The notes under the pieces were generated by a model. The model had not been told where the DNA came from and made no database searches. It saw only the letters and a list, made by a program, of their open reading frames with translations. The translations under genes and the position numbers were made by a program. This document shows positions 1-13,542 of a stretch of 64,000 nt of DNA, one piece after another (within the stretch, counting starts at the first letter, position 1; each line of letters starts with the position of its first letter). Source of the DNA: Sipunculus nudus (lineage: Eukaryota > Annelida > Sipuncula > Golfingiida > Sipunculidae); assembly GCA_026874595.1 (NCBI GenBank), contig CM049311.1, forward strand, positions 32,135,176 to 32,199,175, written 5' to 3'.

Positions 1-357
1 GGAGGATTTTGTCCATATTAGCGAGTTATCCTGTTAAGAGGAGTTTTGCATATTGCTTCAAATCGTCATTGAATGTTTCTGATATCCTATGTTTTTATTA
101 AATGTACGCCTAATTTAAAGAGGCTACATAAATTCGATTTCAATCATTTTCAAAATAGGTTAAATATGCACTTGCAATTTATAAACTATAAGTATTTAAA
201 AAGAAGAAAGACAAATATACATATTGACATTGCACTTACTGTAATAAGACCCTTCGAATAATACAAAAATAATTGCTTTTATAAAGGAGAATGTCTCATA
301 ATATCCGTCAATTAAGGCTAAAGCATTATGAAACAGACCTCCCGCCGGAGACTTTAC

Positions 358-1096
358 CTGGCACGTGTAGCATGGTGGAGCCCGCTCCGTGATACCACCG
401 AGGAAGTTCAGGGCTCATGGTTACCAGCAGCACATATATCATCAGCGCGAACAACCCGGCCAGCAGCATGTAGTAAATAAGATAAAACAGGCCGATCTTA
501 CCTACAAAACAGTCAATCAAACCATCAACAACATGCTCATCTTATGACTGATATGATAAAACACAGAGGCTTACTAATTATGCAATCTAATATCTATAGC
601 ACATGTTCTCCATTATAAAGACTATATTATAAATTTACTTATAGAAAATAAAAAATCCCATGCATATGTCATAGTATCAATCCAACGTAAATTACGTTTT
701 ACACTATACCAAAAATAAATAAATAAATAAATAAAAAATGCATGCTGGGTTTTATATTACCCAGAAAATGCATTATGAATACAAACGTTGACCTTAGTTA
801 ATGATTAATTTCACTACAATTATAAAAATGCAGCAGACCTCTTTAAACTGCTTTTTGGTGACATCATTCTCAAATTAAAGCAACCTTATCTATTTACACC
901 TATACGTTAATTAAGTTCGTGATAGCTTAGGAATATTTATTTCAGGCAAGTCATTGTTACCCCAGCTTCCCCTATCCCTGCCACAAAACTGCCGAGTAGT
1001 AGGATCCCACATGGCGTCCTTTATCCGACTCCCCATCCTCTTGGGTTTGGCGGGCTCCCCCGGCTCTGTCACCTCATATTTCCCTCTTCGGCTCAT
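358..1096 (-). CDS. Na+/K+-ATPase subunit beta, 5' part (two coding exons; 3' end off window)
   Basis: Type II membrane glycoprotein that partners the alpha subunit of the sodium pump (or a related P-type ATPase) and is needed for its folding and delivery to the plasma membrane. Two minus-strand exons are seen. The first is 961-1104, with ATG at 1096-1094; its acceptor AG lies just upstream after a pyrimidine-rich run, so a noncoding first exon is expected further right. The second is 358-501. They join in phase 1 to read FCGRDRGSW then GKIGLFYLIYY, the family signature at the start of the single membrane segment (about residues 46-72), followed by ELPRWYHGAG and HVPG, where the family has NPGLGF. 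The donors are G/GTAACA and CAG/GTAAAG. The cytoplasmic N-tail is basic. The ectodomain, with its disulfides and glycosylation sites, lies beyond position 1. The family call is firm; the paralogue is not resolved. Confidence 0.88.
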
Positions 1097-1811
1097 GTCC
1101 ACTGCTAAAATAATAGAAAAAAAATAACAGTACTCATGCAGACAGAGAGATCTACCTCATATACATCAGAAGGGATACATTTTTTGTAGTACTAAGCAAA
1201 TGCAATACTCAGTTGTATGATGAGACAAAAAAAAATGTTTGGGTATGTGGGTTGGTAGACCACGAAGTGAACCTCCATTTGTTGTGAGATAAATGTCAGA
1301 TAAAAAAAAAACTTCCATTACATAATAGTGTAATAATACTATGATTTCGTATATTCCCAGGAAACATGTGGGTTTACCAATTGTTTAAGATAACCTCATA
1401 CAATACATCTATAAGATATCGAAACAGAGAATAGTGTCTATTGCCGACGGCATATTGACCGTTCTTCCGGTGGGTTCGGTCCGCGGGACTTCGGCCGGGA
1501 TTGTGAGGGTCGGTTTTTCATAGACGGGATTTACTTGCATATAGTGTTTTGATAGAGAGCGCTACGATAGACCCTTCGCGAAATAATTTGTCTCTCTTCA
1601 TGATTTATGGGGAAAATGGCCCGCTTAAGACACATTTTGCATCGTTCCCGACAGTAAAAGACCATAACGAGCATTTCCAAGACATGGCAACAGCTGTGCG
1701 ATTGAATGTCGCTGCCGTCAATTATAATATAGGTTCCTACGAAAAATAAGAATCAAAAGTACAGGTACATCCTTACGGAAGCGTATTTCTGCCACCATCA
1801 GGTTATTTATT

Positions 1812-1992
1812 TCGTACGTACGACATACTATCTCGTACGTACGACATATTATCTCGTATGTACGACATACTATCTCGTACGTATGACACACTATCACGTA
1901 CGTACGACATACTTTCTCGTACGTGCGACATATTATCTCGTGCGAACGACATATTATCTCGTACGTACGCAATATTATCTCGTACGTACGAC
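1812..1992. repeat. Left subterminal tandem array, about 21-bp unit with CGTACGTACG core
   Basis: About nine imperfect copies of a roughly 21-bp unit, TCTCGTACGTACGACATAT, follow one another. The core CGTACGTACG is self-complementary. Both strands stay open through the array because the period is a multiple of three; those reading frames are artefacts of repetition. Confidence 0.9.
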
Positions 1993-4051
1993 ATAATAAA
2001 TCTTACGGATATGATTCATAGACTAGACAACATGCCAACAGATATATGTATAAGCATTATGTATATGTTAAATAATGTATGTTTTCACATTAACTATATA
2101 TACAACATCTCCACCTCCTTGCAAACCGCTGGACCACCGTTGAAACAACACACACACTCACATATATCTATTTATTTATAGTATATATTTAAATGCTATT
2201 CGATTCACTTTTTTTGTGTGTCCAGGTTTCTGTAATATTTCAAACAAGCAAAATATACATCAAATCGTTGTCTGACAGTCATATACAGAACTCTCATTTT
2301 AAGACAGGTGAATAAATAATGTTAGCAGTATATGATGCTATATAATAGTGAGCCTGTCATAATGTTAGTAAGAAACAATTCTTGCCATTGCCAAACTGAA
2401 ACTATTTTTTGGAGAAAGAAGGATTAATACAAGAGGTATACAGCTCCCAAATAGCCTGATTATAGGTTTCTAATATTCTGAACTGATCTTTCTTAAAACT
2501 AGATTTATACATAACGCATCGTGTAGTTGATATTTTAAACTATTTAAAGCATATACAGCCATTGCTATGATTGGTGGGAAGCTGAACAGACAACAGTACA
2601 TTAAATGGGATACGTATATTTTTATTAACTAAATTATAAAAAAATATTGAAAACTATCACTCATGGACGTGCGATTAATCTGTGACAGAAGAATACGAAA
2701 TTCTAAAATAAGTCTGATCCTCATATGTCAGGCTGAAGTGGTGGTAAAATCTACACCTCAGATTTGTCTCATTTGCGGATTGGTATAAGATCTTGTATGT
2801 GGTACATGTACGTGTAACTCGCCCTTCTGTAGACGGCATGAAGTTCAAGCACTTAAATTCGTTTCATAATATACAGAGTTGGGTCCAAAAGTAATTGTAA
2901 TTAAAGTAATTGTAATTACAATTACTTTTTCAAGTAACTGTACTTGTATTAAATCGATCACTTTTTGAAATCATGAAAATTAATTGTACTTGTAATCGAT
3001 TACTTTTGAAAAGTAATTGTTTGAACAATTACTTTTCAATTACTTCAAGTTCTGTTGTTATATTTGACTCAGGAATAATACCATCAAATTCTCCATGTTA
3101 TTGAAACATAACTCTCTGCCAACATGTAGTGCTGAACAGCTCACATTGAGTTCAATTGGTTGTTGGTGAGACTACGAACTTTGAAGAGCTATTATAAAAA
3201 CAGATCTGCTCATGGATCTGCTCTTACTGCTATGCAGTGAAGCATTTTTAACCTGCTAATCTGAATAATCAAACATGGATAAAGACACCCGGTCTGTGGT
3301 GTGAGACCATTTCACCAGACACACAGCTACTGGTCAGTCGTCTCTCAAGGCCATGTGCTAGCACTATCACACACTCTACAGCTTCTCGAAGTCTGCAACA
3401 TCAAACTTGCTCATATATTTGGAGGTAAGCTTTCACAATTTATGTCTTTCATATTCACTGAGGGGCTTCGTTGGTAGCTTATTATTTGGAAGAGAAATAT
3501 AGCAGCGTTTTTACCGCCATTGTATTGATCGGTTTTCTGAAATGCATAAATGGTGTATACTTTCGAAATAACAAATGTATAGTGGCATGGACTAGGGCAC
3601 TATATATGTAATTGCATTATTGAATTGAACTGGTAGCATTAAGGTATTATATCATTCTAATTTATTATGTATGGTATATATCAGGGATAGGGTAAAATGT
3701 GAGTGATATACAATTACAGCATTTAATGTGATGGTACTGTTATTGTTAAAGATAAAAAAAATCGTTTATAGTTTCATATAGTCTTAATTAGTGATTCCCC
3801 AATGCACAGGGTTGCTCATCATGCAGCCAAACTTTACTCTGTTATTATGAGGCTCAGTTTAATGGGCAAAAATGAGGTAATAGTAGTAAGTGAGAGTAAT
3901 ACACTATTACAGCTTTTTAAAGTTATTGACATAAACCAAAATATATTAGCTGAAATAATCAGGGCCTCCGAGAGGATTCTTTTAAGGCGCTACATAAACG
4001 TTGCCGGGCCCCTGCCCCCTCCAAGCACTATTTTTATTATTATTAATATTA

Positions 4052-4059
4052 TTATATAT

Positions 4060-4126
<67 letters not shown>
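4052..4126. repeat. (TA)n microsatellite
   Basis: About 75 bp of TA dinucleotides with one interruption. Poly-C tracts follow at about 4156 and 4847. Confidence 0.97.
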
Positions 4127-4130
<4 letters not shown>

Positions 4131-5293
4131 TTCACCAGGCCGGGGCCACCTTTGACCCCCCCCCCCCCCCCAACCTGGAAGCGATCAGTCTGGATTAAAA
4201 GCAGTATAGCCCTTAAAAACAAATTAAACATATTCCATATTTTATGTATTTAGGTCCAACTTCCCCACAAAACTTTGGCCGGCCCGAGCCTTTGAACGGT
4301 CCCGCATGATTAAAGTCATACAAAAAGATACACACAAACCAAAAAAAGTTGTCAATTAAAGTAATTTTTAGACTGATAAATCCTTTGGCCTCCCAAGGCC
4401 ACCTCACATCCCCCTGATTGAAACCATGTAACATACAACCAAATGAAATATACATAGTCCCCGGGCCCATGCAATACAACTTCTTGGTGGCCCGGGCCCA
4501 ACAGACCTCCCTGATTCAAAACGTATAAGTTATTGCAAAAAAGAAATTCTTCCTTATTTTCAGTTACAAGCTTTTTATTGGGCAATATATTAACTATAGG
4601 GTCCCCTTTAACAACTGGTCCCACTTTATATATACACGTTAAAAATATAATGTTCATGCATTGCATAGGGTCCTTTGAAAATCCTGGTCGGCCGGGCCCT
4701 TTCTTTGCATTCCGGAATCCGGATTAAGAACAATATGTCACTTAAATAAATAATTTAGATAAGTCTTTTTATGCCTTCTTTGAAATTTTTCGTCAGCCAG
4801 GCCCCTTTTCGGTTCACGGGGCCCCGGTACGATGTACCGGCTGACCCCCCCCCCCCCCCCCCCCCCCCTCGGAGGCCCTGGAAATAATAATCGCAACAGA
4901 AGGCAAAGTTATATTTAGAGTAAAACATGTACACTTATTTTCCGTTCCCTGTTAGGTCATTAAGCATTTAAGCAAATATTGCTTAACAGGCATTGTTCTG
5001 TTCCAGTGATCGCCTATATGATGTACCGATTGTTAAGGCAAGTCATTATAAAAATGATTACCGTTGGTGCAAATTGCATGAGAGTACTCGAACACAGTTT
5101 TCAGCTCAAGCTATCTAATTAACTCTATCTGGCTCTTGATGACTAAAACATCCATAAATATAGGGATAGATAGAGATAGTATATTATTATTTTGACACGT
5201 ACATCATATATTATAACTTCACAACAATGAACCCATATTTTTTTTTTACAAAAGAGGGAAGAGAGAAATATTTTATTTAACTTAAAGTAATTC

Positions 5294-5297
<4 letters not shown>

Positions 5298-5378
<81 letters not shown>

Positions 5379-5379
5379 A
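5298..5379. repeat. (TA)n-(CA)n microsatellite
   Basis: A run of TA with one AAA interruption passes into a short CA run. Confidence 0.97.
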
Positions 5380-5660
5380 CATATAATTTGTTTTTGTCAG
5401 AAGACTTGTGTTTGTATATTATTAATTATCCAGGCTTTGATGGATTTTTTCCACAACACTCAATATAACTACTTAACACTTTGACAATAAATTATATTGC
5501 TCGAGTTCATTCTAGACAGTGTTGAGAATGGAGAGTCATATTTACATAAAAGTCATTTAAACAGTCATATTTTTAGGATAGTTGTTAATTTAGATGACCA
5601 TTCAATCGTTTGATAATTAATGCTTAATTTTAATAACTTGAAAATACCCTTGCTACGCTA

Positions 5661-6150
5661 TTTAACAGATAGTATTGTAATGTAATATTTTTGTAATAAT
5701 TAAGTGATTTAAAAAATGTCCCATTCCAAATTATTTTGTTATTAAGTTAAGTAATATAGAAATAAATGTCACTTAAAGGAATAGGTGAGAAACTGTGTCG
5801 ATAGTAAATTAGAAATAGCAATAGCAATATAATAACAGTGAAACTAACAGTAATATTTATATAACAAATATAACCACTATTACTGTACTAAACGAACAGT
5901 AATATTTATATAACAAATATAACCACTATTTTACAGATAGTATTGTAATGTAATATTTTTGTAATAATTAAGTAAATTAAAAAAATTCCCATTACAAATT
6001 ATTTTGTTATTAAGTTAAGTAATATAGAAATAAATGTCACTTAAAGGAATAGATGAGAAACTGTGTCGATAGTAAATTAGAAATACCAATAGCAATATAA
6101 TACAATATTTAACAGTGAAACTAACAGTAATATTTATATAACAAATTGAA
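5661..6150. repeat. Direct tandem duplication, period about 268 bp
   Basis: A block of about 215 bp beginning ACAGATAGTATTGTAATG at 5665 recurs at 5933 with few changes. A smaller echo of AACAGTAATATTTATATAAC is seen three times in the same stretch. It lies inside the hAT-like element and is noncoding. Confidence 0.85.
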
Positions 6151-6626
6151 CTAAACCCAACCCTGATGAGTATGTTCACATATTTTTTTTCAGACTAAAC
6201 ATCCAGGAATCAGCATGGGCTGCAGGGAACCATCTACACTGAACAAATATGTAAAACTGTGTAATGCTCAAATTGTATAGAAAGCATTCACCACTGTATG
6301 ATACTTTTTTTTATCAGATTTTGATATGTTTGTTTATTGGAAATAAACAATGTAATACAAAGTTTTTTGTTGTAACTATCACAATGTAAATACCTTGAAA
6401 GCACAGAGGTAATTGTAAACGTAATTTCAATTACTTTAAAAGGTATTTGTAATTGTAATCGATTACATTTTTGAAAATGCAATAGTAATTGTAATCGATT
6501 ATATTTAAAAGTAATTGTATTTGTAATCGATTATTTTGAAAGTATTTGGACGCAACCCTGTTGCTTATACATATATCAGTTGGCCTGTTGTGTATTCTGT
6601 GAATCAGGTGCGTAAGATTGATTATG

Positions 6627-6758
6627 TCGTACGTACGAGAAAATATGTCGTACGTACGAGATACTATGTCGTACCTACGAGAAAGTATGTCGTACGTACG
6701 AGATAATATGTCGACGGGACTCGTACGTACGAGATACTATGTCGTACGTACGAGATAA
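6627..6758. repeat. Right subterminal tandem array, inverted copy of the CGTACG repeat
   Basis: Six copies of ATGTCGTACGTACGAGATA form the reverse complement of the 1812-1992 unit. One copy is broken by GACGGGACT near 6713. The mirror placement at both ends supports a shared role as subterminal repeats of the 1774-6803 element. Confidence 0.88.
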
Positions 6759-6809
6759 ATAATTTGTTTTTCTTTTACCAGGTAGCAGCAATACGCTTCC
6801 GTACATCCT

Positions 6810-9800
6810 ATATATAATGTTCGAGGATTCTACAAAGTCTTAAACTAAGATTGTCGTGCAATGTTTATCTGCTTAAAATTAGCAGGGCAAAGGATATTTA
6901 CTCTTCTTCACAAGTCTAATTGCAGGTTTGTAAAGACTTAATTTAAAAGGTTAATTTATTATAAATATTTACAGAGAAGAATTTTAATGGTGAAACAACT
7001 AAAGTACATTAAGCCTTATTTTGCTATGAAAAGTTTAATTAGTTAAATTTTGAGGGGGGAAATGGTTATATAGTTATATAGGATACAAGTTTACTGGGCC
7101 TTTTTTTCAACAAGGGAAATTTACACCTACCTCACACAATATTTAAGAGACGGAATTATTTTAAAATATGGGAAATCAGTTTATATAGTCCAATATATCA
7201 CCTTCATTTTCGGCGAAGAATACTCACGAGCTAAACAGCCTAAGTTTACAACTGCTGATTCTATAACGTCATGCAACATTTAAAAAAAAAAATGTGACCA
7301 GCTATGTAGATCTACAACAACAGGTGGCTGCTCAATCGAGGTGACCTGTCGGGTTACTGAGAAGAGTCTAAAACTGCAAAAGCAGTGACACAAAAATGAA
7401 GATTTATTTCTTGTCCAATTAGGTTGTCACTTGCATGTCCAGCTATCTAGGAAATTATTGAAAAAAAAAAAATAAACACTTTTGAGAAAATTATGTCAAG
7501 GTGGTCACAGGTTGGTGGAACATGGTTTCCAAGACATGCTTTAAAAGATAACCATAGATCTATACAAGTACTGATAAGGTAGACCTGGAATCGATTCAAT
7601 TGTCGATTCTTAACCTTCGGCTTCGATTCCATTTTCGATTCAGTTATTCCTTAAATGGTAAATTTCAGAAGTTTTTTTTTTAAATAAAGGTAAAATAAAA
7701 AGGCTAATATTTTACCAAATTTAAGAAAAGTAATAGGAAAAATATAGCTCTCAGTCTCATTCTGTTTCACGCCAATTTTGTTTCAATACGATTACGTGTG
7801 GAGCAGTCCATCGGCGAACGTTTAAACTAGATCTGTAGGAGGAACACACGATAAAATTGTGTACTCGGTCATATTTACAGCACGCAGAAGGCTTTTTGGT
7901 GGTAATTGCAAAATTTGTACATTAATTGAAATGAATTAATATTAATATTGGATGCAATATTGACAATGACAATATGTTACACCCCAAATTTTACCAACAT
8001 TTCTGAAGGTTCATTTTTAACACCAGTCTGTGTGTACCGTGCGATGTGTTAGGAGAAAGACAGAGCGCCATGCCCAAAGTACGCTAAACTGAGCAGAAAA
8101 CTAGCTGTGCTGTGGGAATTTTTACTTTTGTTACTGTTACTGTTAGTGTTAGGCATAGTCCCTAGACTAAGTCCTCACCGCCTCAGTTCACCGTTCCGCG
8201 ATCACATGATCAAAGAGAGGACACGTCTCACGGTCTAGATTAATGTAACATATTTCTAGAACATTTCGCTGAAGTTTTACAGCGTAATGTAAAATATTTT
8301 GAAAAAGGTCATGTATATATAATATGTTGTACATTTAATAACCTTACCTGGCCGTTGATTTAGGAAGAATTTACACTTGCTGTCAAGATACACCAAGCAG
8401 AATACGCGAAAGCGCCTAGCCTCGTTGCTGATTGGGGATCTTACCGTAAATTAATGCTTTCTCTCCAGAGAACAGCAGGGCTACACTTCTCACAGAGTAC
8501 TTCTTTACCCTATTTTTTTAACGTGTATTTAGCTGCCAAAATATATTGTAATGAATGCAGGAAGTATCAGCCTATACCAGCCTGGAGGTGAGTAACAGTT
8601 CAAATACATTTAACCAAACTGCATTTTCCGCGGTTAAATACGAAGTCATACGAAAATATCCGAATTTCCAAATTAGCGCGCCATCTGACGGACAGATTTT
8701 CTTTTAATATACATCGATCATCCCGGTAGAGTGCAGCACCAAGCGGACCCGGGGGGGGGGGGGGGGGGCTATTTTTAGTAAAACAAAAACCAACAAACCA
8801 TGGTATTATTCTATAGAAAACAGAATGGAATCAAACGGTTGCGTGGATTAGAGCCCCTCGTACTCTAGTGAAGGTGGGGAGGGAACTTCATATTACACTT
8901 TGGAAAATGAATTCAGTTTGCCAGGTTAAAAGAAATAACGGAATATCAGATCGTATGTGGTTAATATTTTATTCAAAAATAATTACCGGTGTAATAAAAT
9001 ATTTCTTGGGGGGGGGGGGGGGGTACTTTGAACATATGCAATGTTGTATTTAATGTTCAATAATTCGTCTGGGTAGACTATAGGTTGCACTTAACATCTT
9101 TTTATACATATAAAAAGACAAAATCACTTAAACTGTTCTTCAGACAACCTCAAGAAACTTTGAAATAATGCATTTGTTTATCGACTTTTAAATAATCCAA
9201 AAACTACAGAGAAAAACAGCATGTACACTTATAAACACCTGGCAGCTATTGCCTCTGTGAATGGAATGTATTTGGAGGATGACTTCTATGACAGGTGCCA
9301 AAACATGTAGACTTCAAGCATTTAAAAAATAAATAACAAATAAAACATTCCTGGATATGAACAAATTGAGATTTTAAAACATAATACAGTTTACTAACCA
9401 ATTCAATGTTTATTTTCGAACAAATCAATGTTGAGCATTTTAACTACATATTCAACAGTTAGTAACCAAATATCAAACATTTGCAGGGCTTAATGTGAAC
9501 AAATCTTATTTAATAAAATTTAAAACAATACAAAATTCAGTTATCAAAATATTAAAGGCTCCCGAATATGAGAACCTTGTGTTTTTAAAACATATATAGT
9601 CTATTACAGCTCACAAGCTACACAATATAAAATCTAGTTAATATTATTAATAGTGGTTTATAGTCAGATCCACCAAGAAGTGCATGTTTATTTTTATTTT
9701 TACACAAAATCAGTAAATTTAGAAAATAATAACACTTTAACGTAAATTAAACGGGTACTGAATCAGTTATTTAAAAGGAACAACACACCGTACATATTAT

Positions 9801-10200
9801 GAGTAATACGTCTGATTTAGGCCTTATATCAGAGAAATCAGTTTACTTTTTCACAAAATAGTTTACCGATCTGAAGGTTTAGAACACAATGAATGTGACA
9901 GGGTGGGTTAACACGAGTATCAGCTGGGGTAACATTGTGGTTCAGCGACCCTCCTCCGTATATATGTTCAAAGCCCCCTCCCCAGTTTACACTTTTTCTT
10001 TGCAGGCGCGGTCGCACGAGTGTATCGTTGCCCAATGCATAAACGTGTGCTGCAATATGTTCCATGTTTAAACATGTGTGTCTGGGTGTCACTGCTTGCT
10101 CAAGCATATGTATGTAAAACACACAGAGGGCCAGCTTATTCTGCAGAAAGCTTCAGCCCACACCTAATGTAAACTTTTGATGTTCAAATACAAGTGTTCC
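6810..10200. other. No gene recognised; AT-rich with poly-G tracts
   Basis: Short open frames only, with no family signature or convincing exon between splice signals. G homopolymers lie near 8752-8768 and 9008-9022. Confidence 0.6.
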
Positions 10201-10222
10201 TCCATACACTGGGAAGAGTTCG

Positions 10223-10560
10223 CATCTTAAATGTAGCTTTAAAGAAAGCAAAATCACCCCGTCCAGTATGTCGTCTTTACAGCTCTAACGTGCAGGGCAG
10301 TTATCATTCATGAGAATTCTAGGATTGATTGCCACGCCGAACATCTTTTTTGTATATTCTGTGCAAGGGCGTAGGGTAGGGGAGGGGGGGTGCGGTTGGT
10401 GCGTCTTAAATGAAGCTATAAAGAAAGCAAAATCACCCCGTCCAGTATGTCGTCTTTACAGCTCTAACGTGCAGGGCAGTTATCATTCATGAGAATTGTA
10501 GGATTGATTCCCACGCCGAACATCTTTTTTTGTATATTCTGTGCAAGGGCGTAGGGTAGG
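10223..10560. repeat. Direct duplication, period about 179 bp
   Basis: The segment starting near 10223 (CATCTTAAATG...AAATCACCCC at 10251-10260) is repeated from about 10403 (AAATCACCCC at 10430-10439). Each copy ends in GTGCAAGGGCGTAGGGTAGG followed by a G- or C-rich tract. It looks like a recent tandem duplication of a repeat end, not a gene. Confidence 0.85.
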
Positions 10561-10872
10561 GGGTGCGATGGGTGCGTCCGCACCCCCCCCCCCCCCCGGC
10601 TCCAAGGACGATCACCATGCAAGACGATATGTACTATACACCAAATTTAAGAGATGCATGTTCTTTACATATACTTTTGTTTGCGAGACAATATTTTATA
10701 CTTTTCCACTAATAAGTTTAAAACAAAAAAAAATTATAGAATCCAGAAGTCCATTCGAGAAAAAGGTTAAACTTTGTCGGCTGCCCAGTGTTCATATTTT
10801 TCTGTTTACAGGCCTATCTATATATACTGTTGTATGCATCGCTATTAAATTCACATTGCCCTTGTCAGTAAA

Positions 10873-10888
10873 TACACACACACACACT

Positions 10889-10947
<59 letters not shown>
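10873..10947. repeat. (CA)n-(TA)n microsatellite
   Basis: A CA run followed by TA, in unassigned sequence. Confidence 0.97.
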
Positions 10948-10949
<2 letters not shown>

Positions 10950-13061
10950 TCTGTAGTTTCACCAAACTAATCGGCGCCTTTCATATGTTTACACAGGTGC
11001 ATTTTTCCAGATGTTTGGGGTCGAATTGTGGTCGAATTAGGCTTTAGAATCACAGGTTTATAATTAAGACAATATTTCTAAGTTGCTTTCATTGTATATA
11101 TATATATTGTTCAGTATTTTTTTGCCCACCAAACCCCTTAATAACAATATAGCCTACTGTTTATATGATCGAGGGTGCAATTAAGCTTGAAATTTATTAA
11201 TTTTTAAATATTAAACTCGGAGGAACCAGCATGCCAATTTTTGGTTATTTACAGATATAATTAAATCGATAAAACTTAAAAGGATATGAACTTTCATGAC
11301 AAGTGGAAGCAGGACCGAAGGGCAACATATTTTAAACACGCATACAAGTTTGGTCCCCTTAGAATATTAAGTTTCGATATGCACGTCATTTTTTTCAGGC
11401 AGAGGTCCAGGTATATATAATGTTAAAGGTAGGGTTCAACAATCGAGCAGAAAACACCACTTGCTTGAGGACAAGTGAAAAATAAAATCTTTATAAATAC
11501 CTCACATAAAACCGGAGGTCCTTAAAATTTAGTTTGCTATTTATTCATTGATATTCTAGCTAATTTAATTACCCATTCACCAGGTATTCTGATTCGTGTG
11601 AAATCGTCTCATGAAATCCAATCATTGGAATATCCAAATTGTTATTAGATGCATGAGAAATCCAAATCATTGTGTGGTGATTGTATGCCATCGTCGGTAA
11701 ATAATAATAAAATCAATGAAAACCCTTTTTTCTTTTATAATCAAAATATAATATCACAATGGATTCAAAGGCAAAAATTATATTATTATATTGAAATTTT
11801 AGAAATAATGCGGGCGAGACCCATTCATTTTATTAAACAAGGGCATGTCGTATTAAAAAGTTGCTACTTTTAATATCGGTGAAGCAGGTCAATTTTCCGA
11901 CTCCCTCTTTACATCTATATATGAAGGAAACTGATGGAATAAAGCTGTTCCTTTATAAACACAATAAAGCATACTTGAGTATATATAAAGTAATATACTA
12001 TAATATAATATATTATATTATATATAGTCCTATATATGTATATTCATTTGTGTGCATGTTGCAAAAAACGGCCTTGGTTAATAGTCCGAATATGTGCTCA
12101 AACGCACCACCCCGTGCCAGGACCACGCTACGCCCCTGCTGTGGTTAGTTAATGTCCGAATAGGTGAAATGAATGTGGATACATTGTGGTAAAATGAGAA
12201 TTTATAAGAAAAAGAGACACTTCATATTTCCATATTCCAAAAGGTTGACCTGATTCAAAAATCAGTATTCTGAATACGCTAAAGAATTAGGCCTATATAT
12301 ATATATTGTGGTTCCCTTTTGACCAAGATTAGTAATTTTGTGACCAGAATAATTTACCTTCTATCATTCTAAGGCTATTTGTGCAACATGATGTTTAGCG
12401 TTGGTTAGAAGTCTGTATTTGACGAAATGTACTGATAAAACTATGCTAAGTTAGTGCTAACGCTTCTTTAGCGTTTTCAAAGTAGCCCATTGCAGCGCAG
12501 GTGTTCAAAGTAGGTACGGGTCGGGAGTAAAAACTGTGTCTAATTAAATTGAAAGTTTAAGTCAAGTGTTATGTTATTTCAAACAATGGGAAATAACTTT
12601 TATCCTGCATATGATTCAACATGAAACCATCATATACATAAGAACATGCAAACAAAAATTTGCAATATTGTCAAAATCACATAATGACAGACACAATCTT
12701 GACTCCAGGTGTAAGATTAATTTATTCTCATAGTAAATGTTTTAACCTGTCATATTTGAAATTAATTGTATGTTTAAACACTCCAATAAAATATTTACCC
12801 TTTAAATATTTAAAAAAAAATAAATGAAAAATATAGTCTCTCCGTTCCAAGTGGGTACAATACAAAAACGTCCGTTTTACCAGCCATGAATATATGTTCT
12901 ATGTAAATATAATTTTCTTTTCCCGTTTATACACACACATATACATATATACATACAATTTAAAGGCCAAGCACTCACATCCCTGGTTTGCCTGGCAGAA
13001 TCTACCCTGTTTACTCCCTGAAGACATCTGGTAATTAGCCACACCTCATTATTATCTAATA
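10948..13061. other. No gene recognised
   Basis: AT-rich sequence without supportable exons. It directly precedes the first recognisable block of the expansin pseudogene, and copies of expansin exons encoding the signal peptide were not found in it. Confidence 0.55.
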
Positions 13062-13155
13062 AGTGATAATGGTGGAAACGCCTGCTGCCTGAACAGACCC
13101 CAGCCCGCCATCAGGGACAGCCCATTGTTCAACGGTACAGTCACTTTTAACTCTC

Positions 13156-13542
13156 GCCGGCTTCTGTGGTTTAGGGGTAGAGCACAACGACTCAAAGCCG
13201 GGAGGTTGTGAGTTTAAATCTCAGCTAAGTACCGGTGATATTTTCACGGTCGCCCTCAATCAGGTTGAGCACTCTGCCCTCTTTATAGGAAGCCGTGTAT
13301 CACACGCGTGCGTCTTTGGGTGGTTCCCCGGTGTTATGACCGAGCAATGGGGCTGATTACACACCCGGACCTGCAGGTGAGGTAGACACTTGGCCTGGGT
13401 GACACGATGATATAAAATGAAATGACAGGAAACGAGTGCTACCGTCTTGTCACGTAGTCCCAAACCGATATGGAACCCTGCAGATGTACAGATAAGTCAG
13501 TATAAAAAAGTATGCACCCGAAAATATGTTAAATAAAAATAT
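13156..13542 (+). mobile_element. tRNA-derived SINE inserted in the pseudogene exon
   Basis: The head resembles a tRNA: an A-box-like TGGTTTAGGGGTAGAGCA is followed about 40 bp later by a B-box-like stretch, GTGAGTTTAAATCTC. The body then includes GGTGTTATGACCGAGCAATG and TTGGCCTGGGTGACAC. Both flanks continue the expansin exon, which gives the boundaries directly. A second family member lies on the minus strand at about 39470-40413. It is probably Pol III-transcribed when young; this copy has no open frame. Confidence 0.82.

Larger units (their letters stand above)
2874..6560. mobile_element. hAT-like element nested in the 1774-6803 element
   Basis: The left end is CAGAGTTGGGTCCAAA. The right end, reverse-complemented, is CAGGGTTGCGTCCAAA, a match at 14 of 16 bases with the CAG..TTG style of hAT termini. 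Subterminal sequence at both ends is rich in GTAATTG and AATCGATTAC motifs (2885-3050 and 6410-6535). No 8-bp target duplication is visible and no intact transposase frame survives, so this is a non-autonomous or decayed copy. The superfamily is inferred from the termini only. Confidence 0.55.
1774..6803. mobile_element. DNA transposon-like element with inverted ends and 6-bp target duplication
   Basis: The left end reads TACGGAAGCGTATTTCTGC. The right end, reverse-complemented, reads TACGGAAGCGTATTGCTGC, so 18 of 19 bases agree. The element is bounded by direct repeats CATCCT at 1768-1773 and 6804-6809, a clean target-site duplication. Just inside each end is a tandem array built on the palindrome CGTACGTACG, in mirror orientation. 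No transposase was recognised. A hAT-like insertion (2874-6560) accounts for most of the length, leaving an original element of about 1.34 kb. Confidence 0.78.

Noticed and set aside
1-92. Possible third exon of the Na+/K+-ATPase beta gene (minus frame FNDDLKQYAKLLL)
   Set aside because: In-frame joining is possible through an acceptor near 80, but the frame meets a stop before any donor and skips the conserved GLGF region, so it is not safe to call.
1803-2181. Frames on both strands made of RTYDILS or SYVRD repeats
   Set aside because: Generated by the 21-bp CGTACG array at the end of a mobile element.
13166-13240. tRNA gene
   Set aside because: A- and B-box-like sequences are present, but the cloverleaf is not intact and the body matches a second SINE copy at 39470-40413.
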